Positions 1 through 8,286 of a stretch of DNA of 26,940 nt are shown here, piece after piece. The number at the start of each line of letters is the position of its first letter. Within the stretch, counting starts at the first letter, position 1. The notes beneath the pieces were generated by a model that made no database searches, was not told the DNA's origin, and saw only the letters and a program-made list of their open reading frames with translations. Origin of the DNA: Candidatus Iainarchaeum sp. (lineage in GTDB: Archaea > Iainarchaeota > Iainarchaeia > Iainarchaeales > DTGL01); NCBI GenBank assembly GCA_017608575.1, contig JAFCFP010000009.1, positions 1 through 26,940 on the forward strand, given 5' to 3'. The translations under genes and the position numbers were made by a program.

Positions 1-1
1 C

Positions 2-319
2 CATAAAATGGGCACAAAGGATTTGGTTTTTGTGGAAGACAAGTTTTTAAGCAGGGGAGAAATTGCAAAAGTTGCATTGATTGCAAGAAATGCAACAATT
101 AATTTTATAAAAAACAACGAGGTTTTCAAGAAAATTAAAACCGATTTACCAGAAAAAGCAATTGGAATACTGGAATGCATTAACCCAAATTGTATTACAA
201 ACAAAGAAAAAGACATTCAAACAATTTTCACCATTTCAAGAAATCCTGTTACAGCAAAATGTTTTTATTGTGAAAAAACAATGAACGAAGAGGAAATCGC
301 GGCAAGAATTAAAGGGTAA
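2..319 (+). CDS. pyrI: Aspartate carbamoyltransferase regulatory chain, C-terminal part (5' truncated by window edge)
   Basis: This is the C-terminal part of the regulatory subunit of aspartate transcarbamylase, the allosteric partner of PyrB in the committed step of pyrimidine synthesis. The frame is open to the window edge, and the MG-KDLVFVED stretch matches an internal segment of PyrI (MGRKDLIKIEN in E. coli), so the ATG at 8 is not the start. Four cysteines in the pattern CINPNC...CFYC form the family's zinc-binding domain, which docks on the catalytic chain. The nucleotide-binding N-terminal domain lies outside the window. The stop is 4 nt before pyrC, consistent with one operon; pyrB is probably just upstream (inference). 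Confidence 0.93.
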   Translation, partial: HKMGTKDLVFVEDKFLSRGEIAKVALIARNATINFIKNNEVFKKIKTDLPEKAIGILECINPNCITNKEKDIQTIFTISRNPVTAKCFYCEKTMNEEEIAARIKG

Positions 320-323
320 TTGA

Positions 324-1649
324 ATGGACTCTGAATTTGATTTAGTGCTTGACAGTGCAGAGTTCTTTTTCAATGGAAAGGTTTACAAAAAATGCATTGG
401 CTTAAAAGACGGAAAAATAACAAAAATAAAAGGCCTTTTAAAAGCAGAGAAAAGGATTCGTTGCTCTCGGAAATTTGTTTTACCTGGCTTGATTGATGTG
501 CATGTTCACTTTCGAGTTCCAGGCCAAGAAAAAAAAGAAGACTGGCAACATGGCTCAAAGGCTGCTCTTTCAGGAGGCATTACAACTGTTTTGGATATGC
601 CGAACAACAAGCCAAGCATTTGCACTGCTGTGGAATTGGAAAAAAAGCGCGCTATTGTGGAAAAAAAAGCAAGGGTTAATTTTGGATTGCATTTTGGTGT
701 TTCCCCTAAACACCTTAACGAAATTGAAAAAGCAAAAAATTTTGCTGCACTAAAAGTATTCATGGGTTCTTCTACTGGTTCATTGCTTGTAGATAAGAGC
801 ATTGAACAAAAAAAAGCATTCTCTCTTGCAGCACAGCTAAAAAAAATTGCAATGGTGCATGCAGAAGATGAGGGAATAATCAGGAAAAATTTAATTAAAG
901 CAAAAGAAAATAACAAAAACGATATCAGGTTTCATTCATTAATTCGATCAGTTGAAGCTGAAATAAAAGCAGTAAAGCAAGCAATTGCATTGCAGAAAGA
1001 ATGTGGTAACAGGTTGCATGTGTGCCATGTTTCAAGCGCAAAAACTGTTGATTTGCTGAGAAAAGAAAAACTGGAAAATAAAAACATTTCTTGCGCTGTT
1101 ACACCGCATCACTTGTTTTTAAGCGAACACGATGCAGTAAAACTTGGAAATTTTGCAAAAGTCAATCCATCCATTAAAAGCAAGGCAGACAGGCGGGCTT
1201 TGTGGAATGCGTTGTTGAATGGCACAATTGATTTAATTGCTTCTGATCACGCACCGCATTCTTTTGATGAAAAAAACACTGATTTTTTCAATGCACCAAG
1301 TGGTGTTCCAGGCATTGAAACAATGTTGCCTTTGTTGTTGAATGCAGTTAACAGCAAGCTATTGTCATTGAAAAAAGTTGTTGAATGCTGTTGCATTAAT
1401 CCAGCTAAATTGTTTAAATTAAAAGGCAAGGGTAAAATTTTTGTTGGCATGGATGCTGACTTGGTTTTAGTGGATTTGAAGAAAGAGCACAAAATTGAAA
1501 AAGACAGGCTTTTCACCAAGTGTGGTTGGAGTCCCTTTGAAGGATGGAAACTAAAAGGCAGTGTTGATTCCACTTTTTTGAGTGGAGAATTAGTGTTTGA
1601 TGGCGAGCAAGTAGTTAGCAATAAAAAGGGCTTGGAGTTACAGTTTTAA
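324..1649 (+). CDS. pyrC: Dihydroorotase
   Basis: This enzyme cyclises carbamoyl aspartate to dihydroorotate, the third step of de novo pyrimidine synthesis. The 441-residue length fits the family. Metal-site motifs of the amidohydrolase fold are all visible: HVHFR with H60 and H62, the lysine expected to be carboxylated in ALKVFMG (K144), VHAED (H179), HVCHVSS (H235) and the catalytic Asp in IASDHAPH (D308). The SGGITTVLDMPNN segment is typical of dihydroorotases rather than allantoinases. It sits between pyrI and pyrE with gaps of only a few nucleotides, so it is very likely co-transcribed and translationally coupled with them. Confidence 0.95.
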   Translation: MDSEFDLVLDSAEFFFNGKVYKKCIGLKDGKITKIKGLLKAEKRIRCSRKFVLPGLIDVHVHFRVPGQEKKEDWQHGSKAALSGGITTVLDMPNNKPSICTAVELEKKRAIVEKKARVNFGLHFGVSPKHLNEIEKAKNFAALKVFMGSSTGSLLVDKSIEQKKAFSLAAQLKKIAMVHAEDEGIIRKNLIKAKENNKNDIRFHSLIRSVEAEIKAVKQAIALQKECGNRLHVCHVSSAKTVDLLRKEKLENKNISCAVTPHHLFLSEHDAVKLGNFAKVNPSIKSKADRRALWNALLNGTIDLIASDHAPHSFDEKNTDFFNAPSGVPGIETMLPLLLNAVNSKLLSLKKVVECCCINPAKLFKLKGKGKIFVGMDADLVLVDLKKEHKIEKDRLFTKCGWSPFEGWKLKGSVDSTFLSGELVFDGEQVVSNKKGLELQF

Positions 1650-1651
1650 GT

Positions 1652-1665
1652 GGGTGTTTTTTTTG
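1652..1665 (+). promoter_or_regulatory. Ribosome-binding site GGGTG-T6-TTG of pyrE
   Basis: GGGTG, then six T, then TTG. GGTG is complementary to the CACC of the archaeal 16S 3' tail (general archaeal tail; this organism's 16S is not in the window). The same layout occurs before iscU and the ALG14-like gene, which decides the TTG start. Confidence 0.7.
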
Positions 1666-2304
1666 AATTCTGTTGAAATTGCAAAAATTCTTTTAAAAAT
1701 TAAAGCTGTTACTTTAAGCCCAAATAAGCCCTATCGTTATGCTTCAGGAATTCTTTCACCGATTTACACTGATAACAGGCTTTTAATGGGTTATCCTGAA
1801 GAGCGTGCGAGAATAATTGATGCAATGGCTTCACTCATTGAAGAAAAAGGCATTAAAGTGGATGTTGTGGCTGGAACTGCTACAGCCGGAATACCGCATG
1901 CAGCCTGGCTTGCTGAAAAAATGCAAAAACCCATGGTTTATGTTAGAAGCAAGGAAAAAGAACATGGCAAAGAAAACAAAATTGAAGGCAGGATTGAAAA
2001 AGAATGGAATGCTATTGTAGTTGAAGACCTTATTAGCACTGGTGGAAGTTCTATTTCCACAGTGCAGGCACTGCGTTCAGCTGGTCTCACTGTAAAAGAC
2101 ATTGTTGCAATTTTCACCTATCAAATGCAGGCTTCATTGGAAAAATTTTCAACTGAAAGGGTTGCATTACATGCGTTGACTGATTTTTCCACAATGATTG
2201 AAACTGCAGTGAAAGAGAACTATATTTCAGAGGAAGAGAAAAGAATTGCACTGGAATGGAATAAAGACCCTCAAAACTGGGGTAAAAAAATGGGTTTTGA
2301 ATGA
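1663..2304 (+). CDS. pyrE: Orotate phosphoribosyltransferase (TTG start)
   Basis: This enzyme transfers the phosphoribosyl group of PRPP to orotate to give OMP. The PRPP-binding loop VVEDLISTGGSS is at residues 119-130, and the N-terminal RYASGILSPIYTDNR segment is typical of the family. I place the start at TTG 1663: it follows GGGTG (1652-1656) after exactly six T residues and gives a protein of 213 residues, the usual length. An in-frame GTG at 1654 would add MFF but would overlap the Shine-Dalgarno sequence itself. The gene follows pyrC by 13 nt and precedes pyrF by 10 nt. Confidence 0.93.
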   Translation: MNSVEIAKILLKIKAVTLSPNKPYRYASGILSPIYTDNRLLMGYPEERARIIDAMASLIEEKGIKVDVVAGTATAGIPHAAWLAEKMQKPMVYVRSKEKEHGKENKIEGRIEKEWNAIVVEDLISTGGSSISTVQALRSAGLTVKDIVAIFTYQMQASLEKFSTERVALHALTDFSTMIETAVKENYISEEEKRIALEWNKDPQNWGKKMGFE

Positions 2305-2314
2305 GGTGAAAAAA

Positions 2315-3178
2315 GTGGAGTTTGTTGAATTGTTGAAAAAAGCAGCAGAAGAAAACAAAAGCATTGTTTGCATGGGAATTGACCCAGTGCTTGAAAGAAT
2401 TCCAATCAAAGGCAAGCCGGTTGAGGATTCACTGGTTGAGTTTTATTCGCAGATAATTGATGCTGCTAAAAGCGAGAATGCTTTGCCTGGAGCATTCAAG
2501 CCAAATTATGCTTTTTTTGCACAATATGGTTTTCCTGGATTGCGCGCCCTGAAGAAAATAATTTCCCTCATTAAAGAAACAAGTGTTCCATTGATTTTGG
2601 ATGTAAAAAGAGCTGATATTGGAAAAACAAGCAAGGCTTATGGTAAGGAAATTTTTGAATTCTGGGAGGCTGATTGTGCCACAATTCAACCTTACATGGG
2701 TTTTGATTCAGTGCAGCCATTTATTGAATGGAGTGAGCTAAAAGGAAAAGGCCTGTATTTTTTGAATAGGACTTCAAACAAAGGTGCAATGGATTTTCAG
2801 AACTTGAAAACAGAGACAGGCAATTCATTGTATTTGGAGGTTTCCGCAAAACTGGTTGAATGGGGTGCTAACAGCAATGGCAATGTTGGAGCAGTTGTTG
2901 GAGCCACTTCGTTGCAGGAATTAGAGAGCATTTGTTCTTTTTTTGTTAAAAATTCTTCTCTGCCAGTGCCATTGCTCATTCCAGGAGTTGGCGCTCAAGG
3001 CGGTTCTGCTTTGGAAGTGGTTGAAGTGTTGAAAAAAACAGGAATGCCATTAGAATTGCAACGCATTAATTCAAGCAGTGGAATAAATTATGCTTATGAA
3101 GAAGAGCATTCAGTGGATTTTGCTGGAGCAGCTGTTAAAGCAATAAAAAAATTAAATGCAGAGATTGGTTTTAAATGA
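2315..3178 (+). CDS. pyrF: Orotidine 5'-phosphate decarboxylase, group 2 type (GTG start)
   Basis: This enzyme decarboxylates OMP to UMP, the last step of the pathway. The catalytic Asp-Lys-Asp array is seen in LDVKRADIGKT (D96, K98, D101), and CMGIDP at residues 19-24 begins the barrel. At 287 residues it is of the longer group 2 (mycobacterial-like) class, not the roughly 215-residue class common in archaea; GAFKPNYAFFAQYG and QPYMGFDSVQPF fit that class. The GTG start at 2315 is chosen because GAGGTG (2303-2308) lies six A residues upstream; an upstream ATG at 2246 would overlap pyrE by 59 nt without support. The stop overlaps the next gene's ATG (ATGA). Confidence 0.93.
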   Translation: MEFVELLKKAAEENKSIVCMGIDPVLERIPIKGKPVEDSLVEFYSQIIDAAKSENALPGAFKPNYAFFAQYGFPGLRALKKIISLIKETSVPLILDVKRADIGKTSKAYGKEIFEFWEADCATIQPYMGFDSVQPFIEWSELKGKGLYFLNRTSNKGAMDFQNLKTETGNSLYLEVSAKLVEWGANSNGNVGAVVGATSLQELESICSFFVKNSSLPVPLLIPGVGAQGGSALEVVEVLKKTGMPLELQRINSSSGINYAYEEEHSVDFAGAAVKAIKKLNAEIGFK

Positions 3179-3702
3179 AAAAAGCAATTGCTGTTTTAGG
3201 TTCAGCGGTTGGCTCGCCTGAAGAAAAAGAATTAATGCTGTGCCATGAATTGGGTAAAGAGATTGCAGAGCATGGCTTTATTTTGTTGACTGGTGCTTGT
3301 CCGGGTTTTCCATTAGAGGCAGCGCGTGGAGCAAAGCAAGCGAATGGCATTGTTGTGGGAATTTCCCCTGCGTTGAATTATGAAATGCATGTTCGGGAAT
3401 GGAATTATCCCACAAAGGAATTTGATTCAATTTTGTTTCCCGGAATTGGAAAAGGGCGAAATTTGATTTTGGTTAGAAGCGCTGATGCTGTTGTTGTATT
3501 GGGTGGAAGAATGGGCACTTTGAATGAGTTCACTATTGCTTTTGAGGAAGGCAAGCTTATTGGAGTGCTTTCAGGAATCCGCGGCATTGGAGAACACTTA
3601 GAGCAAATAGTGCAATGGGCAAAAAAAGACACTGGCTCAAAAATAATCCGTTCTCCCAACGCAAAAGAATTGGTTGAATTGCTGGAAAAAGAAATCCATT
3701 GA
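3175..3702 (+). CDS. LOG-family (TIGR00725-like) nucleotide phosphoribohydrolase
   Basis: This 175-residue protein belongs to the LOG/lysine-decarboxylase-like Rossmann family. Characterised members cleave the N-glycosidic bond of nucleoside 5'-monophosphates to free base and ribose 5-phosphate. The glycine-rich GGRMGTLNE (110-118) corresponds to the family's PGGxGTxxE motif with the catalytic Glu, and GKGRNLILV (92-100) carries the conserved Arg. It overlaps the pyrF stop by four bases, so it is translationally coupled to the UMP-forming enzyme. That suggests a role in nucleotide recycling or housecleaning; the substrate is not known. It ends exactly where the convergent M20 gene ends. Confidence 0.85.
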   Translation: MKKAIAVLGSAVGSPEEKELMLCHELGKEIAEHGFILLTGACPGFPLEAARGAKQANGIVVGISPALNYEMHVREWNYPTKEFDSILFPGIGKGRNLILVRSADAVVVLGGRMGTLNEFTIAFEEGKLIGVLSGIRGIGEHLEQIVQWAKKDTGSKIIRSPNAKELVELLEKEIH

Positions 3703-4875
3703 TTAAAACAATAGGTCTTTTGCTGTTAAGGCAATTATTTTTGCGAATTGTTCTAATTGCTTTAATTCAATGAATTCGTTGCTTTTGTGCATTTGATTGT
3801 TTCCAGGGCAAAAACCAATTGCATAAATTTTTCTTTTAACGAATTTTTTTGCAATGGTTGTGCCGCTTGAAGTGGTAATCCTTGGAGTTTTTTTTAGCAC
3901 TTTGCGTGTATTTTTTTTAATGGATTTAATCAATGGGTGTGTTTGGCTTAAAATAAACGGTTCCTGTTTTTCAATTAGTTTGATTTTGAATTTTGCTTTT
4001 TTGTTTTTCTTTTCCGTTTTTCGAGCAATTGCTTTGATTTCCTTTAACAGCATTGCTGCTTTTTGTCCAGGCAAATAGCGAATGTCAATTTCGGTTGTGC
4101 ATTTTGCTGGCACTGTATTAAAAGAGCTTCCCCCGTGAATTAATCCAATGTTGAGAGTTGGCTTGGAGAAATATTTCACTTTTTTGAATTTCATTTTCCA
4201 TTTTTTTAACTCATTTAGGAAAGCATTCATGTTCCAAATAGCATTCACTCCCTTTTGGGGGGTTGAACCATGCGCTTGTTTTCCAATGGATTCAACAAGC
4301 ACATGCATTATTCCTTTTTCGCCAATGGTTATTTCCTCCATTTTTGAACCAATGTCCGGAATGATTGCATAATCTGCTTTGAATTTTTTTTCTTTAAGCA
4401 AATAATCAGCTCCAAGTTTAGAGCCTGCTTCTTCATCTGCTGCAAACATTGCAATCAGCGAGCCATTCATTTCTTTTTCAAATTTTTTCAACACAGTTAA
4501 AACAAAAAGCGTTGCCGCCAGTGGTCCTTTGTCGTCTTCTGTGCCTCGACCGTACATTTTTTTGTTTTTCACCACGCCTTTGAATGGTGGAGTTTTCCAG
4601 TTTTCTCCAGCCGGCACCACATCTGAATGACAAGCAATGCACAGCCTTGGACTGCCTTTTCCAAGCTGTGCAATTATGTTGGTTCGGCCTTTTATTTTTT
4701 CGTATTTTGAGAACTTTATTCTGTGTTTTTTTAGTTCCCTGCAAATAATGCGTGCTGCGAGGAATTCGTTGCCAGGCGGGTTAACAGTGCGGGCAGCAAT
4801 TAATTCTTTTAATAGCACGGGAATTCTTTTTTTGCCGGTTTCAATTGATTCAAGTAATTCTTTTTCTTTGAGCAT
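3703..4875 (-). CDS. M20-family metallopeptidase (ArgE/DapE/CPG2-like)
   Basis: A 390-residue dinuclear zinc amidohydrolase. Metal and catalytic residues are visible: CHSDVVP (H83, D85), GRGTEDDKG (bridging D114), ADEEAG (general base E148 and ligand E149), PDIGS, and a late MHKSNE histidine. The dimerisation insert falls between about residues 185 and 295 (GKQAHGSTP onward). The family removes acyl groups or amino acids from small peptides (acetylornithine, succinyl-DAP, dipeptides). No arginine or lysine biosynthesis gene is nearby, so the substrate cannot be assigned, and a general peptidase is as likely as ArgE/DapE. It is divergent from AMP phosphorylase, and its stop abuts that of the LOG gene with no spacer. 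Confidence 0.9.
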   Translation of the reverse strand: MLKEKELLESIETGKKRIPVLLKELIAARTVNPPGNEFLAARIICRELKKHRIKFSKYEKIKGRTNIIAQLGKGSPRLCIACHSDVVPAGENWKTPPFKGVVKNKKMYGRGTEDDKGPLAATLFVLTVLKKFEKEMNGSLIAMFAADEEAGSKLGADYLLKEKKFKADYAIIPDIGSKMEEITIGEKGIMHVLVESIGKQAHGSTPQKGVNAIWNMNAFLNELKKWKMKFKKVKYFSKPTLNIGLIHGGSSFNTVPAKCTTEIDIRYLPGQKAAMLLKEIKAIARKTEKKNKKAKFKIKLIEKQEPFILSQTHPLIKSIKKNTRKVLKKTPRITTSSGTTIAKKFVKRKIYAIGFCPGNNQMHKSNEFIELKQLEQFAKIIALTAKDLLF

Positions 4876-4906
4876 TTTACCTGAATGATTTTTATCCGAT
4901 ACTTTT

Positions 4907-4912
4907 TTTAAA
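4907..4912 (+). promoter_or_regulatory. TATA box for AMP phosphorylase gene
   Basis: TTTAAA in a T-rich tract, about 35 nt before the ATG. This would place the transcript start near 4935, leaving a short leader that holds the GGTG ribosome-binding site (4936-4939). Confidence 0.5.
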
Positions 4913-4944
4913 CCAAAGCGCGTTATTGTTTACGTGGTGTAAAA

Positions 4945-6483
4945 ATGAATAATGCCAAAGAGTTTGAGCATTACTCGCTTAATTTGAAAGTCAAAGTTAT
5001 TCCAATTGTGGCGGGAAAATTTATTTCCATATTGCATGAAGACACCGCCAAAAAACTCGGCATTTTGCCATTGGATAGAGCTGAATTAGTGCACTGGGAA
5101 AAAAACAAGTCAATTGTTACCGTTGTTGACACTACTACTTCGATTATTAAAAGGGACGAAATCGGAATATTTGAGGATGTTAGAAAAAAACTAAAAGTAA
5201 ATGAAGGGAAGAAACTACGGGTTTCAGGTGTTGGAACACCTGAAAGCCTTGAATTTGTAAAGAAAAAAATGCGTGGTGGGACTTTAAGCGAGCAGGAAAT
5301 AAAAAAAATAGTTGAAGATTTTGGCGAAAACAAGTTGAGTGAAATTGAAGCAAGCGCTTTTATGACTTCGGTGTTCATTAATGGTTATACTTTGAATGAA
5401 ACTGTTGCAATGGCTCGTGCTTTAACAGAGAACGGCATTACCATAAAGCTTGATGTTGAACCTGTAGTGGACAAGCATTCAATTGGGGGAATTAATGGCA
5501 GGGCAACAATGTTAATTGTGCCCATTGTTGCTGCTGGTGGATTGTTCATTCCAAAGACTTCTTCGCGTTCAATTACTTCAGCTGCCGGCACAGCGGATGC
5601 AATGGAGGTTCTTGCAAACGTTGAATTGAGCGCTGAACAAATAAAATCCATTACCGAAAAGCATGGAGGCGTAATTGCATGGGGTGGTTCACTGGATTTG
5701 GCACCAGTTGATGACAAAATAATCAAAATTGAGAGACCGCTTTCAATGGATCCGCGCGGGCAAGTGATTGCAAGTGTTTTGGCTAAAAAGGCATCTGTTG
5801 GATCAAAGTTTGTGGTTGTGGACATTCCCATTGGTCCTGGATTGAAGGTAGTGGACAGAGAAGAGGGAAAGGAATTGGCTGGATTGTTTATTAAGGTTGG
5901 AAGAAAGCTTGGAATGAAGGTTGAAGCGGTTTTGACTGATGGAAGCCAGCCAAGCGGTTCAGCGTTTGGTTCTGCCTTGGAGGCAAGGCATGTGCTGAGG
6001 ATTCTTGAAGGAAAAGAGTTTGACTCGCTTGCCCAGAAAAGCTGTGAGCTTGCAGGGGTTTTGTTTGAATTGGTTGGCAGAAAAAAACAGGGAAAGGGTT
6101 GTGATTATGCAAAAAAACTTCTTGACTCAGGGCAGGCTTTGAAAAAGTTTAGGGAAATAATTAAAGCACAAGGAAAACGCATTGATAAAGCAAAGGATGT
6201 TCCAATGGCTCCGCATAAAATTGAAGTGCGCGCAAAAAAATCCGGCGAAATAAGTTTTATTGATGTGAAGAAAATGATTAATATTGCAAAGATTGCAGGC
6301 GCGCCTTCTGAAAAGCTTTCCGGTGTATTGCTTAACGTGGAAGTAGGTCAAAAGGTTGAAGCTGGAGATTTGCTTTTTGAAATTTTTGCTGAAAACAAGC
6401 GCAAGCTTGAATTGGCTGAAAAATATGCTTTGAGTGTTAAGGCAGTGCAATTGGAAAAAATAATACTTGAAAGGTTTATTTGA
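4945..6483 (+). CDS. deoA: AMP phosphorylase (archaeal thymidine phosphorylase-like)
   Basis: This enzyme phosphorolyses AMP (and CMP/UMP) to the base and ribose 1,5-bisphosphate, the first step of the archaeal NMP pathway leading through R15P isomerase to type III RuBisCO. Its 512 residues match the archaeal AMP phosphorylase class, which has an extra N-terminal domain of about 85 residues before the thymidine phosphorylase fold. Signature segments are DKHSIGGINGR (176-186) and the phosphate/base-binding KTSSRSITSAAGTADAMEVL (204-223). GGTG lies five bases before the ATG. RuBisCO and the isomerase are not in the window, so the complete pathway cannot be confirmed here. Its last 8 bases overlap the convergent ksgA. 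Confidence 0.93.
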   Translation: MNNAKEFEHYSLNLKVKVIPIVAGKFISILHEDTAKKLGILPLDRAELVHWEKNKSIVTVVDTTTSIIKRDEIGIFEDVRKKLKVNEGKKLRVSGVGTPESLEFVKKKMRGGTLSEQEIKKIVEDFGENKLSEIEASAFMTSVFINGYTLNETVAMARALTENGITIKLDVEPVVDKHSIGGINGRATMLIVPIVAAGGLFIPKTSSRSITSAAGTADAMEVLANVELSAEQIKSITEKHGGVIAWGGSLDLAPVDDKIIKIERPLSMDPRGQVIASVLAKKASVGSKFVVVDIPIGPGLKVVDREEGKELAGLFIKVGRKLGMKVEAVLTDGSQPSGSAFGSALEARHVLRILEGKEFDSLAQKSCELAGVLFELVGRKKQGKGCDYAKKLLDSGQALKKFREIIKAQGKRIDKAKDVPMAPHKIEVRAKKSGEISFIDVKKMINIAKIAGAPSEKLSGVLLNVEVGQKVEAGDLLFEIFAENKRKLELAEKYALSVKAVQLEKIILERFI

Positions 6484-7297
6484 GTAATGAATTGAACAAT
6501 TCAACCAGTTCTTCAATGCTTAAAAGCATTACTTTTGTTTTTCCGTTTTTTAATTCGTGGATTTTTGAATCGAATTCTTTTTTTTCAAGTTCAAGTTCTT
6601 TTTTAATGCTTGGAAATGCATTGTGTAATGCATTTGAGAGGTTTTTGTTTTTGTATCTAAATAATTGTTCAATGAATTTTTCGAATTTTTCTTCGTCTTT
6701 TGCGCGTTTTTCGCGCTTTATGCGTTTCATTCTCAGAATAATGGAATCGCTTTTTGGTTTTGGAAAAAACGAGTTCGGCTTTAAGCGTTTTAATGGTTTT
6801 AGGTTGAAATGGTATTGTGTTAAAACGCTTAATGCATTGAATTCGGAGAACCCTGGCTGGGCAATAAGTTTTTCAACAAATTCTGCTTGGAACACCAGAA
6901 TGCCAAGTGAAAATTTTTCACGCAATAATTTGAGGATTATTTTTTTGCTTAAATTGTATGGCGGGAATGCAACAACTTTGTTGAATTCTGGGAGTTTTGT
7001 GTGCAAAAAATCCGCGTTTAATATTAAAAGATTTTTTTGTGGGAGTTCTTTTTGAAGTAATTCGCAGAATCCTTTTTCTATTTCCACTGCAATTACTTTG
7101 CTGTGTTTTTGGAGTTCTCTTGTTAGGAAGCCTGTTCCAGCGCCTATTTCAAGAACAGTGTCTTCTTGTTTTAGGTTTGATTCGCGTAGAATTCTTTCAA
7201 TTGCTTTTTCATTGATTATGAAATTTTGACCGAATTTTTTTGAGGGCTTAAAGCGGTATTTTACCATTAAATTGTTTAATTCAACGAACAAGCTCAT
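6476..7297 (-). CDS. rsmA: rRNA small-subunit dimethyladenosine transferase (KsgA/Dim1)
   Basis: KsgA/Dim1 dimethylates two adjacent adenosines near the 3' end of 16S rRNA with SAM as donor. Seen in 273 residues: FGQNF near the N terminus, SAM-binding motif I LEIGAGTG (49-56), the acidic VEIE (E72/E74) and NADF (D96). The normally near-invariant NLPY catalytic motif IV reads FPPY (111-114), with Phe in place of Asn. The rest of the fold appears complete. It is last in the L21e-rpoF-DUF655-ksgA operon, 14 nt after DUF655, an order known from many archaea. The start ATG at 7297 is favoured by frame and spacing; an internal Met at residue 11 is also possible. Confidence 0.9.
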   Translation of the reverse strand: MSLFVELNNLMVKYRFKPSKKFGQNFIINEKAIERILRESNLKQEDTVLEIGAGTGFLTRELQKHSKVIAVEIEKGFCELLQKELPQKNLLILNADFLHTKLPEFNKVVAFPPYNLSKKIILKLLREKFSLGILVFQAEFVEKLIAQPGFSEFNALSVLTQYHFNLKPLKRLKPNSFFPKPKSDSIILRMKRIKREKRAKDEEKFEKFIEQLFRYKNKNLSNALHNAFPSIKKELELEKKEFDSKIHELKNGKTKVMLLSIEELVELFNSLLK

Positions 7298-7311
7298 GGA
7301 ATCATTTCCTT

Positions 7312-7908
7312 TTAATAGCGCTTGAATGGCTGCCTTTCTTTTTTGGGTGGTCTTGCAAAAAGATAGTGTTTTAAGTCGGTTTCCTGCAATTCCATTATTA
7401 TTCTTTTAATTATTGCATTTTTTGGGTTTGGAAGCAAGGGAACCCTTTTGGCGAGGTCTTCAAAGGAAGTGAATTTTGCTGTTTCTCTTTTTTCAATTAT
7501 GTCCTGCATGTGTTTTTTTCCAAGACCCGGCAGTAATTCGAGCTGGTGTCTTCTAATGGTGATTGGCCCTGCTTCGTTGTAGAATTTTAGGAATTTTTCG
7601 CTGTTTTCTTCCACTATTTTTTTAACAGCGTTTTCGAGTTCTGTTTGGGCAGCGGATGTTAATTCTGCATAATTGATTCTTTTTTTAATGAATAGCACTT
7701 TGTCTCTTTCTTCTTTTCCAATATACACTCTCTCCATTGCTTTGAGTTCTCCTTTTGGAACTACTTCAAGCAATGTGAAATATTTTTCGCCGACTAATTG
7801 AGCAATTGGTTCTTCTTTAAAGGAGGTGCTCTTTCCTTTAGGCAAATAGTCCAGTACGAGTGCATAGTCCTCTACGAGCATTTCTTTTTTTTCTTTTTCG
7901 TTTTCCAT
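7312..7908 (-). CDS. DUF655 family protein, helix-hairpin-helix
   Basis: A 198-residue member of DUF655, an archaeal family encoded next to rpoF and ksgA. The start of the domain, EDYALVLDYLPKG (13-25), is characteristic. A helix-hairpin-helix segment LELLPGLGKKHMQDIIEKR (123-141) implies nucleic-acid binding, and the last ten residues are basic. Its role is not established; position between an RNA polymerase subunit gene and an rRNA methylase gene suggests a function in transcription or ribosome maturation (inference). It starts 33 nt after rpoF. Confidence 0.9.
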   Translation of the reverse strand: MENEKEKKEMLVEDYALVLDYLPKGKSTSFKEEPIAQLVGEKYFTLLEVVPKGELKAMERVYIGKEERDKVLFIKKRINYAELTSAAQTELENAVKKIVEENSEKFLKFYNEAGPITIRRHQLELLPGLGKKHMQDIIEKRETAKFTSFEDLAKRVPLLPNPKNAIIKRIIMELQETDLKHYLFARPPKKERQPFKRY

Positions 7909-7941
7909 GTGAGCCCCCTTTTATTGGAAAAAAATATTTTT

Positions 7942-8286
7942 TTATTTTTCTTTTGGCTTGAATTTTTTAATCAATTCAAGCGCTGCTTTTAGGTCTTCTT
8001 CGCTGACTTCGTCTTTTTTTCCTGGAATTATTTTTATTACTTCTTCCTTTGTTGGCATTAAGTCAACGAGTTTTATTGCCAGTTCTTCGGGAAGTGTTTC
8101 TAATTTTTTTAATTCTTCTAACAATTTTTGCGTTTTTGCTTTGGGGAGTTTTGTGAAAGTGCTTGCGTACTTGAGTGTCAGATCCTGTTCGTAAGTAAGG
8201 TCTTTTTCTTTTTTCCTTTCCTTTAGCAATTCTTTTACTTCCTGCATTGTAATTGGTTTTTCTTCTAATGTTTTCTCCCCAATCAT
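7942..8286 (-). CDS. rpoF: DNA-directed RNA polymerase subunit F (Rpb4-like)
   Basis: This 114-residue protein is the archaeal Rpb4 homologue, which with RpoE (Rpb7) forms the stalk of RNA polymerase. It starts with the typical IGEKTLEEKPITMQEVKELL and ends with the HRDC-like helical region (LPEELAIKLVDLMPTKEEV and the closing ALELIKKF). The length fits the family. Its ATG overlaps the L21e stop by four bases, so the two are translationally coupled, and the Shine-Dalgarno GGAGTT lies inside the L21e coding region. Confidence 0.92.
   Translation of the reverse strand: MIGEKTLEEKPITMQEVKELLKERKKEKDLTYEQDLTLKYASTFTKLPKAKTQKLLEELKKLETLPEELAIKLVDLMPTKEEVIKIIPGKKDEVSEEDLKAALELIKKFKPKEK

Noticed and set aside
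2246..2314. Upstream ATG start for pyrF
   Set aside because: Would overlap pyrE by 59 nt and add residues unlike PyrF; GTG 2315 has GAGGTG at the right distance.
6480..7055. 191-residue open frame on + opposite ksgA
   Set aside because: Phe/Asn/Ser-rich translation of the complement of Lys- and Glu-rich codons; ksgA motifs are on the other strand.
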